In this document: positions 30,455 to 41,637 of the stretch, one piece after another
Numbering within the stretch: position 1 is the stretch's first letter
Layout: each line of letters starts with the position of its first letter
NCBI RefSeq assembly: GCF_000011225.1
Contig: NC_004432.1
Span: 1,178,001 to 1,242,000, forward strand
Origin: Malacoplasma penetrans HF-2
GTDB lineage: Bacteria > Bacillota_I > Bacilli_A > Mycoplasmatales > Mycoplasmoidaceae
Reading direction: 5' to 3'
Length of the DNA stretch: 64,000 bases
Notes under the pieces: generated by a model
Told to the model about the DNA's origin: nothing
Database searches by the model: none
The model's input: the letters and a program-made list of their open reading frames with translations, nothing else
Position numbers and translations under genes: made by a program

Positions 30455-32129
30455 ATCTTTCACAAGTTGTTTTAGGAAGTCTAAAGTATAAATATCAAAC
30501 AGTATAACCAAAGATCAAAAACCCTGAAATTGAACTAATGATAATTGGAGCACATTGATATAATCAAATGTTCTTTGTTGAAATAGAAATGCTTCAAAGT
30601 ATAAATAACATTGGCAATCCCAATATCAATCCATACATAATAGAAGATATTAATGCATGCACAGGTTTTGCAACTGATTGAAAATATAACATTCCAGATA
30701 ATAAGAAAGCATAGATGACAAGTTGAGCTGTATTAATATTTAATAATTTAACAGTATCCCAATATTTTGGTGAATCAATACTCACATTAAATAAATTTAA
30801 TAATCCACCATTGCCAAAACCAAATGATGTAAATAAAGGCCCAGAAACTATAAAAAATATTGCTCCATACCCAAAAGCCATTCCAGTTGATATTCAAAAA
30901 GCTTTTCTAATATTTTCAGTTAATCCCCTACCATGGTTATAACTAATTACAGTTCTAGCACCTCTTAAAATTCCAATCATCGCGCTAAAAAATAAGTTAT
31001 AAATTGGGGTAACTGCACCCATAATGCTAGTAAAATAAGTAGCATTTTGATTGGCTATTGAATATATTGATACACCCTTTATTGCTAATCCATATAAAGA
31101 TAATTGAACAATACTAAAAACTGCAGTTGATGCATTTCTAAAAAAACTAGCTGTTCCAATTCTTAAAATATCTAAAACAATTTTTCAGTTAACTTTATAA
31201 TTTTTCAATGATAAATTTTTGAAAATCATAAATGTATCATTTCTTTTATTTTTGTACAACAAATAAGTTGTAAACATAAAATTAGACAATATATAACTAA
31301 CCACAGTTGCAATTGCTGATCCATATACACTTACATAAGCACTACTTGATGGTGAAAATTTCAATAAAACTCAGTCAGTTAAAATGTTAATTGCATTTGA
31401 AATTAAAACCACAATTGTAGGAATTGCATTTTTACCTTCACTATTTAATAAAGAAACATAATAAATTAAAAAATTATTAAATATGTTAAATATTGTCAAT
31501 ATTAAACAATAGTTTGTACAAAGCTTAATAGATTCTTGCTGCAAAGCAATAATAATAGCTTTTTGTTGTTCAGAATAATTATCTGCTGCTCCTAAGTGAA
31601 TTTCTTGGGGTATGATAATAAAAACACAAGCTGATAAAACAATAGAAGTAATTATAGAAAAAGATAAACAATTATAAAAACTGTTTTTTCATATTGAATT
31701 AATATCATAAATTTTTTTAGTTCCAAGAGCTTTAGAATAAAGAATTGCAGACCCCAAACCACTTGCCAATGAAATTGCTGTACATAGTACTGTTATTGGG
31801 CTATTGCCAGCATTAACAAGCCTAGTTATTTCATCAACTACACCCTTCATTGTTCCATAAGTTGGGTCACCTACAAACATAGTGCTAGATCACCCAATAG
31901 TTTCTTGAATGTAATCTATATAACTTTGATTTTGTGGTAATATTTGTTGCATCAAAACTTGATCTGCAAAAACATAAAGGCCAGATGCTAAAGAAACTGT
32001 AACAGCTAAAAAAACAATTCTTAATAGCGATTTAAAAATAGTTGTATTTTCAAATAATCTAACAGCACTATCCAACTGAGATTTTTCTAAAGTATTTTTA
32101 TTATTAGGTTTTTTAAAAAATATTTTCAT
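30453..32129 (-). CDS. MATE-family efflux transporter
   Basis: 558 aa, about twelve TM segments in two MatE repeats, larger than the usual 450-500 because of a long N-terminal cytoplasmic part and an extracytoplasmic loop between TM1 and TM2 (residues about 60-100). Repeat features such as ISLASGLGSAILYSKALG and FFSAMIGILRGARTVISYNHGRG are characteristic. Such proteins export cationic drugs or flavins by Na+ or H+ antiport. Four or more TGA Trp codons occur. ATG at 32129 with no close co-directional partner. Confidence 0.88.
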
Positions 32130-32252
32130 AACTAAATATTCTAGATAATCATAATATAAAAAGCAGTTAGTAATACAATAATTGAGTGTAAAAAATATTT
32201 TCTGTATTAAAAAATAAAAATTTCATATATTTATAGTTTGGTCAGTATTAAT

Positions 32253-32284
32253 AAAAAATCCTTTAACAAATAAATGTTAAAGGG
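32253..32284 (-). terminator. Terminator after the 173-aa hypothetical gene
   Basis: CCTTTAACA / TGTTAAAGG arms and a TTTTTTA run on the minus strand, 3 nt beyond the stop. Confidence 0.7.
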
Positions 32285-32286
32285 AA

Positions 32287-32808
32287 TTAGTTGCTGTTTT
32301 CTTTTTGAAACAATAAATATAATTTTTCTTTATTTTTTAATAGCTCAATTTCTTTTTTATTATTTTTTGGCAAGATCTTATCATGATCAGATGTTTCAAT
32401 AGAAGATAAACTTTTACAAATTTTATTATTAGCTTCTACTTCTATTTCTTGAGTAAAAACAATATCATATGGCATTTTTTTTGCTATATTTTTGTACTCT
32501 TTGAAGAAGTTATTTTGTTTTTCTAAATATGGTATTACTTCATTTTTTTCATCAATTAATTCTTTTTCAATTTCTTCTTCAAGTAATGTTTTTTGATTTT
32601 CATTACTGAAAACAAATTCAGAAAGAAAAAATGCATTTTCAAATAATTTTCTTTTACTAAGTTTTTTTTGTTTCTTTCTACTTACAAGAACATTTGAATC
32701 ATCCATAACTTTTTTGGTAGTGACTACTTTTTCATCATGTTGGTTAATGGTAGCTGATGGGTTGTTTTTAAAATTAGAAGAATCATTGTTATAAAAAAAT
32801 TTTTTCAT
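32287..32808 (-). CDS. Hypothetical charged protein, 173 aa
   Basis: Not recognised. ATG at 32808. Lys/Asn/Glu-rich and mostly hydrophilic, no TM segment or signal peptide, no Trp. N-terminus is Asn/Ser-rich, the middle (VSRKKQKKLSKRKLFENAFFLSEF) is basic, and the C-terminal half is predicted helical (EELLKNKEKLYLLFQ-like). Separated by 85 nt from the DUF3196 gene upstream and has its own terminator. Confidence 0.65.
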   Translation of the reverse strand: MKKFFYNNDSSNFKNNPSATINQHDEKVVTTKKVMDDSNVLVSRKKQKKLSKRKLFENAFFLSEFVFSNENQKTLLEEEIEKELIDEKNEVIPYLEKQNNFFKEYKNIAKKMPYDIVFTQEIEVEANNKICKSLSSIETSDHDKILPKNNKKEIELLKNKEKLYLLFQKENSN

Positions 32809-32893
32809 ATTTAGTTAATTGTCCATAATATTCTAACATATTTAGTTTTTATTTTTGTTGAGTTGCTTTATGTTTATATTTCAAAATAACTAA

Positions 32894-33712
32894 TTAACTT
32901 TTTAGATTATTATTTTCTGCAGCTCTTAAGAAAATTCCAACAATTTTTTCAATATCCTTTATAATTTCAGGATTTTTATATTCTTTAATATTTCCTTGCA
33001 ATGAATTCAACATGTATTGGAAAATTGCATATGCTAAATCTGATATTTGATAATCTGGGTGATTTGGGAAATAGTAAACATATAAATCAAAAATTATTAA
33101 GTAGCAAAACTCTTGTAAAGATGGTTCTTTATATGTAAATTCTTCAACCAGTTTATTTAGTTCTACAAAATATGGTGAACTCAGTAAAACATTTACTGAT
33201 TTAATATTAATTTTAAATATTTGATCAGCAAATGAATTGTAGTAATCAAATTCATAATCTAGATTCAATGGTTTAAGAGCAATAATAAGGTTTTGTTTAT
33301 CTATATCAAAAATTTTTTTAGAAGATAAGAAACTATCAAATATCTTAAGCTCTGAAACTTCAATATTATCTTTATATCTTTCTAAAAAAATACTTAATGC
33401 TACAGAGTTAATTGTTTTACCATTGAGAATAGAATTAAATAATTCTTCTCTATTTAATGATTCATATTTTACTGATTCATTTAAATAATTAATCTCTGCA
33501 GATAAGTTATAAGAAATTGTCATAAAAGCTTCTTCAAATTCTGAAGGAATATAAGGAGAATCCAATTCATCATTAACCATTTCTAAAGCTTCATTTATCT
33601 TTTTATCTTTCACTAAAGCATCAACTTTAGATAATATGTTTTCATAATAAATGGTTAATTGGTCTTTTGGCTTTTCAGTTTGTTTCTTTTTACTTGCTTC
33701 CTTTTTACTCAT
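32894..33712 (-). CDS. DUF3196-like helical protein
   Basis: 272 aa, all-helical. I believe it belongs to the mycoplasma-specific DUF3196 family (M. pneumoniae MPN330 type), from the start pattern YYENILSKVDALVKDKKINEALEMVNDELDSPYIPSEFEEAF, a TPR-like pair of helices, and the second domain ending YPNH-type FPNHPDYQISDLAYAIFQYML. Function unknown. The start ATG overlaps the DUF402 gene by 8 nt (ATGAGTAA), indicating translational coupling. Confidence 0.72.
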   Translation of the reverse strand: MSKKEASKKKQTEKPKDQLTIYYENILSKVDALVKDKKINEALEMVNDELDSPYIPSEFEEAFMTISYNLSAEINYLNESVKYESLNREELFNSILNGKTINSVALSIFLERYKDNIEVSELKIFDSFLSSKKIFDIDKQNLIIALKPLNLDYEFDYYNSFADQIFKINIKSVNVLLSSPYFVELNKLVEEFTYKEPSLQEFCYLIIFDLYVYYFPNHPDYQISDLAYAIFQYMLNSLQGNIKEYKNPEIIKDIEKIVGIFLRAAENNNLKS

Positions 33713-34268
33713 TATGGTTAGTGACCTTTCTTTTTTTAGCTAATAAACGCAAAAGCTCTGGGGAAATAAATTTAAATATTGCTTTGCGAAACTCTTCAGA
33801 TTGAAAAAGTTCTAAAGTTTTTTCACAGTTATCAATAACTTCTTTTTCATATCTATAGTCTTTCCGATTTGATTCATATTCATCTATATCTAAAATTTTA
33901 TAAATTTCAGACGATGTATTTCTCATCTTAATATCCAAATCAAAATCAAAGTACTTAATAGCTTCTTCTTCATAAATGAATGGGCTAGCAATATTAACAT
34001 AGTATGCAATTACATTATTAGAAGATAAAGTTGCTATTATGTTATATCACTTATTAGGAAAGAAAAACCAAAATGAATTTTTAATATTTTTAGAAATAAA
34101 GTTTCTAGGTGAAAATTTTTCATTAGTAATAACCTTTGAGTTAACCAAAGATACAACAGTAAAATTTTTATTAGAATCTAATACTTCTGGAAACTCTCAT
34201 GCCCTATAAAGTCATCCATTTCGTTTATATGCATGTACCATAATTTTTTTATTATTTTTGATATTCAT
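33705..34268 (-). CDS. DUF402 / Ntdp-like nucleoside tri- and diphosphate phosphatase
   Basis: 187 aa. Matches the S. aureus Ntdp (YgaC) family along its length: MVHAYKRNGWLYRAWEFPEVL, then WFFFPNKWYNIIATLSSNNVIAYYVNIASPFIYEEEAIKYFDFDLDIKM and ILDIDEYE. The acidic cluster EEEAIKYFDFDLDI plus DIDEYE should hold the divalent metal and nucleotide. Probably hydrolyses NTPs or NDPs in the cytoplasm. Start ATG at 34268 has GGAT upstream; the later Met in MVHAYK is the minimal alternative. Three TGA Trp codons are at conserved aromatic positions. Confidence 0.82.
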
Positions 34269-34411
34269 AATGAATCCAATATGGATAGTTAGAATAAATT
34301 TATATTATAAAAAATTCTTAAATGCAATAATAGCCTTTTTCAAAAACTAAAATATAGTAAAAATATGTGCTTATTTTCAAATACAAAGTTTATTGAAAAT
34401 TAGAATTTTAA

Positions 34412-37400
34412 TTATTCAATATCCAACACTTTTAAAATTTCATTAATATTTATTGAATTTTTATTAGATGAATTTTCATCAAATATTTGATTAATTATTT
34501 CTCTTTTACTTTCTTGTAGAGATAATATTTTTTCCTCAATAGAATCTTTAACAATTAGTTTATATATAAAAACATTTTTTTCTTGACCAATTCTATGAGC
34601 TCTATCTGTTGCTTGATTTTCTAAACTAAGATTTCATCAAGGGTCATAATGAATTACAGCATTAGCAGAAGTTAAAGTTAAACCGGTTCCACCTGCTTTT
34701 AAAGATATTAGAAAAATTTTAATATTGTTTTTATTGTTAAACTCATTAACAAGTTCCATTCTTTCTTTTTTGTTTGTTTCACCTGTTAATACTAAAAAGT
34801 TTATTTTTAATTTTTTAAGTTCTTGAGCTATCAAATCAATCATTGAAGTGAATTGAGAAAATAATAAAATCTTGTCATTGTTTTTTATTAAGTCTTTAAT
34901 TAAATCAATACATAAATTAAATTTAGAACCATTAATATCACTGTTCTCATATGAAAGTTTTGGAGAACAACATATTTGTCTTAGTTTAGTTAAAACAGAA
35001 AAAATGAAAGCACCTTGCTTATTAATTGTTTTATCTTCTATTCCTTTTCTAATTGCAATTTGAGATTTAGATAACTCTGCATAATACATTTCTTTTTGTT
35101 TATCTTCAAATTCACAAGTCATTATTTTGTAAGTTTTTGATGGTAATTCTTTTAACACTTCTTCTTTTGTTCTTCTTAATATAAAAGGAGAAATTTTTGT
35201 TTTTAATTTTTTTAAAGCCTCTTCATCCTTAGCAATAATTTTGTCTTGGAAGAGAGATTTAAATAATTTGTAATCATATAAAAACCCAGGCATTATGTAA
35301 TCAAAAATACTTCAAAGTTCTAATAAATTATTTTCAATTGGTGTTCCTGTTAAAGCAATTTTATATTTAGAATTAACTGATTTAGTGTCCTTAGAAAATT
35401 GTGTGTAGTGGTTTTTTATTTTTTGTGCTTCATCAAGCACTTGTAAATAAAATTCCATATTTCTATACACTTCAATATCTTTGTTTAACAAGTGATAACT
35501 TGTAACAATAATCTGATAGTTATGAATATTATTTAACACTTCATTTCTTTCTAATTGTGTTCCATCAATTATTCCTATTTTAAGAAATGGTGCAAACTGA
35601 GATAATTCTTTTTTTCAGTTATATACCAATGAACTTGGACAAACAATTAAACTTGGTAACTTAGTTTTATTATTGTAGTAAACATCTGATAATAGAGAAA
35701 TAGTTTGCATAGTTTTACCTAGTCCCATTTCATCTGCTAAGATTCCACCAGCATTTAAATGCAATAATTTTTTTAGTCATAAATAACCAGCAACTTGGTA
35801 TTTTTTTAATATGTTTTTTAAGTTAACAGGCAATTCATTTTTTACATCTATTTCTGTATCATATAACTTTTTAACATATTCTTTTAAACCATCAGAATTA
35901 TCAAGAGTAAAGTTTTCTAAAAAATAGTTACTATTTAATCTATTAACCAAAATTGAACGGTCATCAATAAAATCTATTGATGTATTAAGAAGTTTTAAAT
36001 CTTCATCAAATTTTTCAAAGTTAATATCTAAATCTAAGTTAATAACTTTATTATCTGATAATGTTACATATTTTAGTTTTTGTTTATAAGCAGCTAAAAC
36101 TTTTAAAACATCTTCTTCGGAAAAACCTTCAATTGATCATTCTATTTTTAAAAAATCATTTTCAAATGAAGATGCAGATACATGAAATTCTTTTTTAACC
36201 TTAGGTTTAAAAATCAAATTCTCAGATATTTTGATTTTATATAAATCGTTTTTTATAACCTTTCTATTTCAGTTTAAAAAATCTAAATATTTTTGATGAT
36301 CAACTATTTCAAATACACTAAACTCAGCGTTGTAGTAATTGAAAAAATTTAATAGTGGTTCTAAAAGATTTTGTTCTAAAAATCTTTCTCTTTTAAAATA
36401 GTTAGTTTCATTTTCCTTATAAGGATATTCAATGTCTCCATAAAAAAAAGATATTTTAGCAGCAAGAACATTTAATAATTTTTCATAATAAACTTTAACT
36501 TCTAAAACAGGATCAATTTTTGAAACATTATTTTTAATAATAAATAAATATTGAATTATTCTTTCATAATTACTAAATAGTTTTTTAATAGAAAGATAAA
36601 GCTTATAAAAATCATTTTTAGAAATCTGCTTATTAATAAGTTCAGTAAATGATTCAACATCATTTAAATAACTTAAATCATATTTATAAATATAAAGATC
36701 ACTTTTACCTTTTGAATGAACAAACATGAATAAATCATTTTTAGATGTGAAGTGAAATATGTTCAAATCTCTAGATGTTTTTAAAAGAAATTTTCTCTTG
36801 TTGTTAATAGAAGATTTACACTGTTCATTAAAATCATAATTATATTTATCTAGATAATATGTGGTAGAATTTCAAAATGAGTTAGATTGGTAAAAAAATA
36901 AAATATTGAATTTTGAACAAAATTCTATTCATTCGCCTAAATCATTATCATCAATCAAAATACTTTTTTGTTTGTAAGTAACATCTTTTGAATTTAAGAA
37001 ATTTTTTAATTCATTTAATAGTAATAATGAATTGTATTCAATTTGGTTTTTATTAAAAAACAATAATGGGAAAAAGTAATATTTATCATCATGTGAAAAT
37101 AATTCTTCCACATTATTTATAAAGAATTTTTTATAAGACTGTTCAAAGTAAAACTCTACTTCAATTTTCTTTTTTCCATTACTTAATTCTTTAATCACTG
37201 GAGCTACACTAAAAGAAACATCAGATGCATTTCTATATTGAGCAAAATCATGCTTAACATATTGGTTGTATAAGTCTATAACATGCACTATGTGAGCACA
37301 TATTTTTTTAGACATTAAATAAATATCACAACTACAATCACAATCAATTACATGTTCTTCTTCAATTTTAACTTTTATTGAATAAGAGTCTATGTAACAA

Positions 37401-37537
37401 CTTACAATAATGTTTGAATTTTTTTCTTCAATTAAAAAATCTGATAATTTAGTACTAACTAAAAAATCACTACTTTCTTTAACAACTTCTGGAGAATAAA
37501 AAAAATCTTTAAGATCTGCAATGTTTATAGTTTTCAT
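34412..37537 (-). CDS. SNF2-family helicase with N-terminal SWIM zinc finger
   Basis: 1041 aa. N-terminal SWIM domain [20 protein letters not shown] (Cys-x-Cys ... Cys-x-His) at about 66-85, a long middle region (about 100-560) specific to bacterial SNF2 proteins, then the SF2 ATPase core: Walker [16 protein letters not shown] box in [13 protein letters not shown], motif [18 protein letters not shown], and helicase C-domain with [27 protein letters not shown] and [11 protein letters not shown]. Predicted DNA or RNA-polymerase remodelling ATPase (RapA/HepA-like group). Start ATG at 37537 preferred over a TTG nine nt upstream. Eight or more TGA Trp codons. Confidence 0.92.
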
Positions 37538-37585
37538 AAATAACAAAAGAATTTTATAACAAGATAGGAATTTAGAATTAAAAAA

Positions 37586-38449
37586 TTATTTTTTTATTTC
37601 ACTAAACATTTTCAGATAGTCCAAATATCTTTGCTTATATATCTTATTTTCATCAACCATTTTTTTAATAAAACAATTTTGTTCATTTGTGTGTAAGCAA
37701 TTTTTAAACTTACAATGAACACTATTATTTCTAAAATCAGTAAATGAATTGGCTAATTCAAGTTGAGTCATATTTAAATCCAAAGATCCAAATCCAGGAG
37801 TATCAATAACAAAGCCTTCGTTAAAAGGAATCATTAAAGAACTTGTTGTGGTATGTTTACCTCTATTTAGAGCTTGTGAAATTTCTTGAGTTCTTAATTC
37901 CAAATCTGGTATTAAAAAATTAATAAGAGTTGATTTACCAACCCCTGATTGACCTGCAAAACAAACAACATTATTTTTAATCATATTTAAGATTTTTTCT
38001 TTATTCTTTTCTTTATCTAATGAATTTAAAACAATGTAACCATTTTGTTCATATTGTGAAATTATTTGATTCATGTTTTTTGATTCTTGTTTATTTAGTA
38101 AATCCATTTTTGAAAAATAAATAATTACATTATTAATGTTTCTTGCTTCATAAAAAGCCAAAAACTTATTTAACCCATATGAGCTGAAATCTGGTTCTTT
38201 TACAGAGTTCACAATTATTAAAGTATCAATGTTTGCAACTTTAGGTCTTATTAATAAATTTTTTCTTTCATCTATTTTTTCAATTACATATTCATATTGA
38301 TCTTTTACAAATTCAACATTATCACCAACAGTGATAATTCTGTCTTCTTGTTTTAGTTTTTTTCTAATTACAGCATTAAACTGTGATTTAGTTGATAAAT
38401 CATACAATAAAAAGGAATTGGCAATTTTAAATAAAATTTTAGCATTCAT
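37586..38449 (-). CDS. rsgA: Ribosome small subunit GTPase RsgA
   Basis: 287 aa circularly permuted GTPase assisting 30S maturation. N-terminal OB fold (residues 1-70), then G4 YFSKMDLL, G1/Walker A CFAGQSGVGKSTLINFL at about 165-180, G3 DTPGFGSLDL, and the C-terminal zinc finger CKFKNC-LHTNEQNC. ATG at 38449, one nt after the kinase stop, so translationally coupled with it; kinase-rsgA adjacency is seen in M. genitalium relatives. Confidence 0.95.
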   Translation of the reverse strand: MNAKILFKIANSFLLYDLSTKSQFNAVIRKKLKQEDRIITVGDNVEFVKDQYEYVIEKIDERKNLLIRPKVANIDTLIIVNSVKEPDFSSYGLNKFLAFYEARNINNVIIYFSKMDLLNKQESKNMNQIISQYEQNGYIVLNSLDKEKNKEKILNMIKNNVVCFAGQSGVGKSTLINFLIPDLELRTQEISQALNRGKHTTTSSLMIPFNEGFVIDTPGFGSLDLNMTQLELANSFTDFRNNSVHCKFKNCLHTNEQNCFIKKMVDENKIYKQRYLDYLKMFSEIKK

Positions 38450-38450
38450 A

Positions 38451-39578
38451 TTATAAGTATATAGATAAAGAAAATATAAGTAGAAACAAGAATAATAAAA
38501 CTATCCCAGAAACTGCTCAAAATGTTGGCTTTTTTAATAAGATTTGTTGAAGACTTTTTTTATCACTTATTTTAAATGAGTTGCCAAATTGATAACTTCT
38601 TTTGCTTGTTGGTATCAATAACGGTTCTTCTTGATCTTGCCCTGAAATAACTCTTTCTATTTTTTCAATATCTGCAATTATTTGTAAACAATCATCATAT
38701 CTGTATTCAATATCATGAGACTTAGAAGCAGTTAATTTTAAAAACATATTTTCTATTTGGTTTTTAAATTTAGGATTTATTTTTTTCAAAGGAGTAATAT
38801 CATATTTTTTAAAATATGTAATTACTGATGGGTCCATTTCATTTTCTATTTCCAAAGGTTTTTCACCAACAATCATTTCATAAAAAATAATACCTAAAGC
38901 ATGAAAATCAAATTGCTTAGTAACTCTTGGTCTATCCTTGTTCATACCAATAACATCTGGGCAAATATAAGGGATGGTACCAAATACATCCACCTCATTT
39001 GATAAAATATTGTAGTCATTATCATCTATATTTTGAACAACAGAAGAAACTCCAAAGTCAGAAATCTTAACATCAAGCAAATCTTTAGATAATAAAATAT
39101 TTTCAGGTTTTAAATCTCTATGAATGATAGTTCTTTCTCTATCATGCATAAAGTTCACACCTAATATAATTTTTTTAAATATAGATAAAGCTTCTACAAT
39201 TGATAAGCACCCTCTGCTTCTGATCAAACTCTTTAGTGATGGGCCATCAACATATTCCATTGAAAAAACAATTGAATTACTAGTTGAAGAACTAGGGAAA
39301 CAAAGCTCTAACTCCACAATGTAAGGATTATCCATTAATCTTCCAATTGTAACTTTTTCATCTAATATTTTAGTTCAGTTATCAGCACTGGTATCCAAAG
39401 TTCTTTTGATAAATTTTAAAGCCACATATTTGAATTTCTCTAAATGATTATCTTCTTCATTGTAGTTAATATTTTGTGCTAAATAAACTGTTGAATTCAT
39501 TCCACCAGTTCCAAGCAATTTAATTATTTTGTACTTATTTAAGTAAGTTGTACCAACTAAATTATCAATTTTTTTCAT
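38451..39578 (-). CDS. Eukaryotic-like Ser/Thr protein kinase, membrane anchored
   Basis: 375 aa. Gly-rich loop LGTGGMNSTVYLAQN at 22-36, catalytic Lys in YVALKFIKRT, HRDLKPENILLSKD near 152 and DFGVSS near 173, ending with a single C-terminal TM helix (WAVSGIVLLFLFLLIFSLSIYL) after a TGA that would truncate it under the standard code. No PASTA repeats follow, so the outer part is almost nothing: a PrkC-type kinase reduced to the cytoplasmic domain plus anchor. No cognate PPM phosphatase gene is in the window. Overlaps neither neighbour; 1 nt before rsgA. Confidence 0.93.
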
Positions 39579-39696
39579 TTATAAAAAATACATTAAGAAT
39601 TAACTTATTGAATAAATTCTAAATTATAAAATGGTTTTTTATTAAACAAATAGCAGCACAGAAAATTTACTATACAAAACTTATTAGGAAAATAAA

Positions 39697-39725
39697 ACTC
39701 TTATTAGAAGTCTTTCTAATAAGAG
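39697..39725 (-). terminator. Terminator after the 174-aa membrane protein
   Basis: ACTCTTATTAGAA / TTCTAATAAGAG arms, followed on the minus strand by TTTTATTTT. Confidence 0.65.
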
Positions 39726-39815
39726 CTAAAGTCAAATTTTATGTGTTTGAGTTTTTAATATTTATTTATTTATTTTATTAAATATTTTTTTGCTTTATTA
39801 ATTTTTATTTTCTAT

Positions 39816-40340
39816 TTAAAAATTTCTTAAATTTGCTAAATCTTTTTTTATTAAAACAACAATTTTTACTGTACAGATAATTGAATATGGTGAGAAAAAT
39901 ATTCCAATTAAAGATCATTTAAAATATTTATCATAATGAGGAAAATATTTTTTTAATCTACTTATTTTTATTGTTAGAACAATCATTAATATTGCATTAG
40001 GAATTATGTAAAATAAGATGATGTCATCAATCATTATAATTAATGAAGTCATAGCTATATTAGCTTCTAAAAGTGTAGGTTCTAAATTTCAATATTTATA
40101 CAAAAACCCTGCCTTCAAAGCAAGAATAATAAAAATTGCAGTAGAGACCAACATTAATCCTGAAGCTAAACTATATAAGACTATATATACTCATGCAAGT
40201 GCATTTGTACTTTTTAAAATTTTGTTAATCTTTTTAAAAAGTTTTTGATTGTTAAATATTTCTTGATATTGATGTTGGTTTAAGTTTTTGTCAAAATCTG
40301 TATAATTGTCTTTATGATTCAAATATAAATTGATGTCCAT
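39816..40340 (-). CDS. Hypothetical small membrane protein, 174 aa (paralogue of next gene)
   Basis: Not recognised by family. ATG at 40340 (MDINLYLNHKDNYTDF), hydrophilic first 45 residues, then TM segments WVYIVLYSLASGLMLVSTAIFIIL, IAMTSLIIMIDDIILFYIIPNAIL and WSLIGIFFSPYSIICTVKIVVL. Three TGA Trp codons hide it in a standard-code reading. The C-terminal part (LIGIFFSPYSIICTVKIVVLIKKDLANL) closely resembles the end of the gene at 40609-41076 (LMGIFFAPRLVSSILNLRINIKEDLKLL), so the two are tandem paralogues. Confidence 0.72.
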
Positions 40341-40608
40341 ATTATTAAATCAAAATAAAAAGTTGGTAAATAAAGTAGTTAATACAAGAACTTCCTATTT
40401 TGCCTCCAATTTTTATAGAAACCTTAGTTATTAAAATAAAGGATCTATATCTATTTTAATTTTAATTGTCATATCATTGATTCAGTTAACCATACTAAGT
40501 TTTATCATTAAAAATAATGGGTAAAAAAAAGTAAAAATTGGTTGTAGGACATTCCTTAAAGAGTCGGTTCAAAAAAACAAAAACATTGAAATTTTTATTT
40601 AATAGTTT

Positions 40609-41076
40609 CTATCTGTCTTGTTCTTTTAAAAGTTTTAAATCCTCTTTTATATTAATTCTTAAATTAAGGATACTTGAAACTAGTCTTGGTGCAAAAAATA
40701 TTCCCATTAATGCTAGTTTGTAGCATTTTTCATATTTGGGTGAAAACTTTTTTAACCATCTAATTTTAAAAAATAAAATTAGTCCAAAAATCATATTAGT
40801 TATTAAAAAGAAAATTACTAAATCATCAAATCATATAAGCAGTAATGTTATCAATAATCTATATTCAAATGGTGTTATTTCTATACCATAGTTTATATAG
40901 GTTATATAAAGTTTTAACTGTAACACTATTAGTGGTATTCATGTAAAAAAAAGTATAAATGTAGCTAAAGATACTAGAACTAAATAAATTCAAGAAACAA
41001 GTCTAACACTTTTAATTTTCTTAATAAAAGTTTTTATGCTAGAATTTTCATCTTTTTTTGCTCTCAATAAAAACAT
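40609..41076 (-). CDS. Hypothetical small membrane protein, 155 aa (paralogue of previous gene)
   Basis: ATG at 41076 (MFLLRAKKDENSSIKTF) behind AAAGAG. Three TM segments: WIYLVLVSLATFILFFTWIPLIVL, the region LLITLLLIWFDDLVIFFLITNMIFGLILFF with a central W-x-DD also seen as MIDDIILFYI in its paralogue, and LALMGIFFAPRLVSSIL. TGA Trp codons at WIYL, TWIP and IWFDD. Function unknown. The conserved acidic pair in the middle TM segment is the one point in common that might matter. Confidence 0.7.
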
Positions 41077-41570
41077 TTAACTCTTTACTATTAGTCATAA
41101 ACTATCCTATATATTTGGTATTTTTATTTGCTCAATGTTAATATAAACTCTATTCCCTAGTTTTTAGGAAACAAAAAATAAAAAATATAAAACTTTAATC
41201 TTTCAATAATAGCAATAAATAAAAACTTAACATCAGTAAATGAAAGATAAACATAAACAATAACCTTTCATCTTATATATTATTTTATTCCAATATTATT
41301 AAATGCTTTAGCTTGAACTTTACCTTCTTGTAACTAATAAGTCATTCAAAAAAACTTTTATTATTTATAAAAACTTAAAGTATCAATGTGCGGAAACAAA
41401 TGACTAATATTATTAATAAAATTAATTCCTATATAAGGAATAAATATGTATTTAAGCTGCCAATAAGTACATTTATAGATAAATATTAAATCCATTTCTT
41501 TTGCAGTTAATCAAATTTAAAGCATTTAAATATATCAAAATTATGAAAATGGTAATTAAATAAAAAAATT
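41077..41570. other. AT-rich intergenic region, no gene seen
   Basis: About 490 nt between the membrane-protein pair and the HNH gene terminator. I found no ribosome binding site plus frame of useful length on either strand; a promoter for the minus-strand 155-aa gene must lie at its left side. Confidence 0.5.
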
Positions 41571-41616
41571 GAAATGTTATACACACAAAATAAATATGTG
41601 TATACTTAAACATTTC
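41571..41616 (-). terminator. Terminator after the HNH gene
   Basis: Long hairpin: GAAATGTT and ATACACA arms pairing with TGTGTAT and AACATTTC; on the minus strand it is followed by AATTTTTTT. It lies 22 nt past the HNH-like gene stop. Confidence 0.7.
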
Positions 41617-41637
41617 AATTAGCAAATTTGTTTAATA

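Noticed and set aside
37535..37546. TTG at 37546 as start of the SNF2 gene
   Set aside because: An ATG nine nt downstream begins the conserved sequence and no ribosome binding site favours the TTG.
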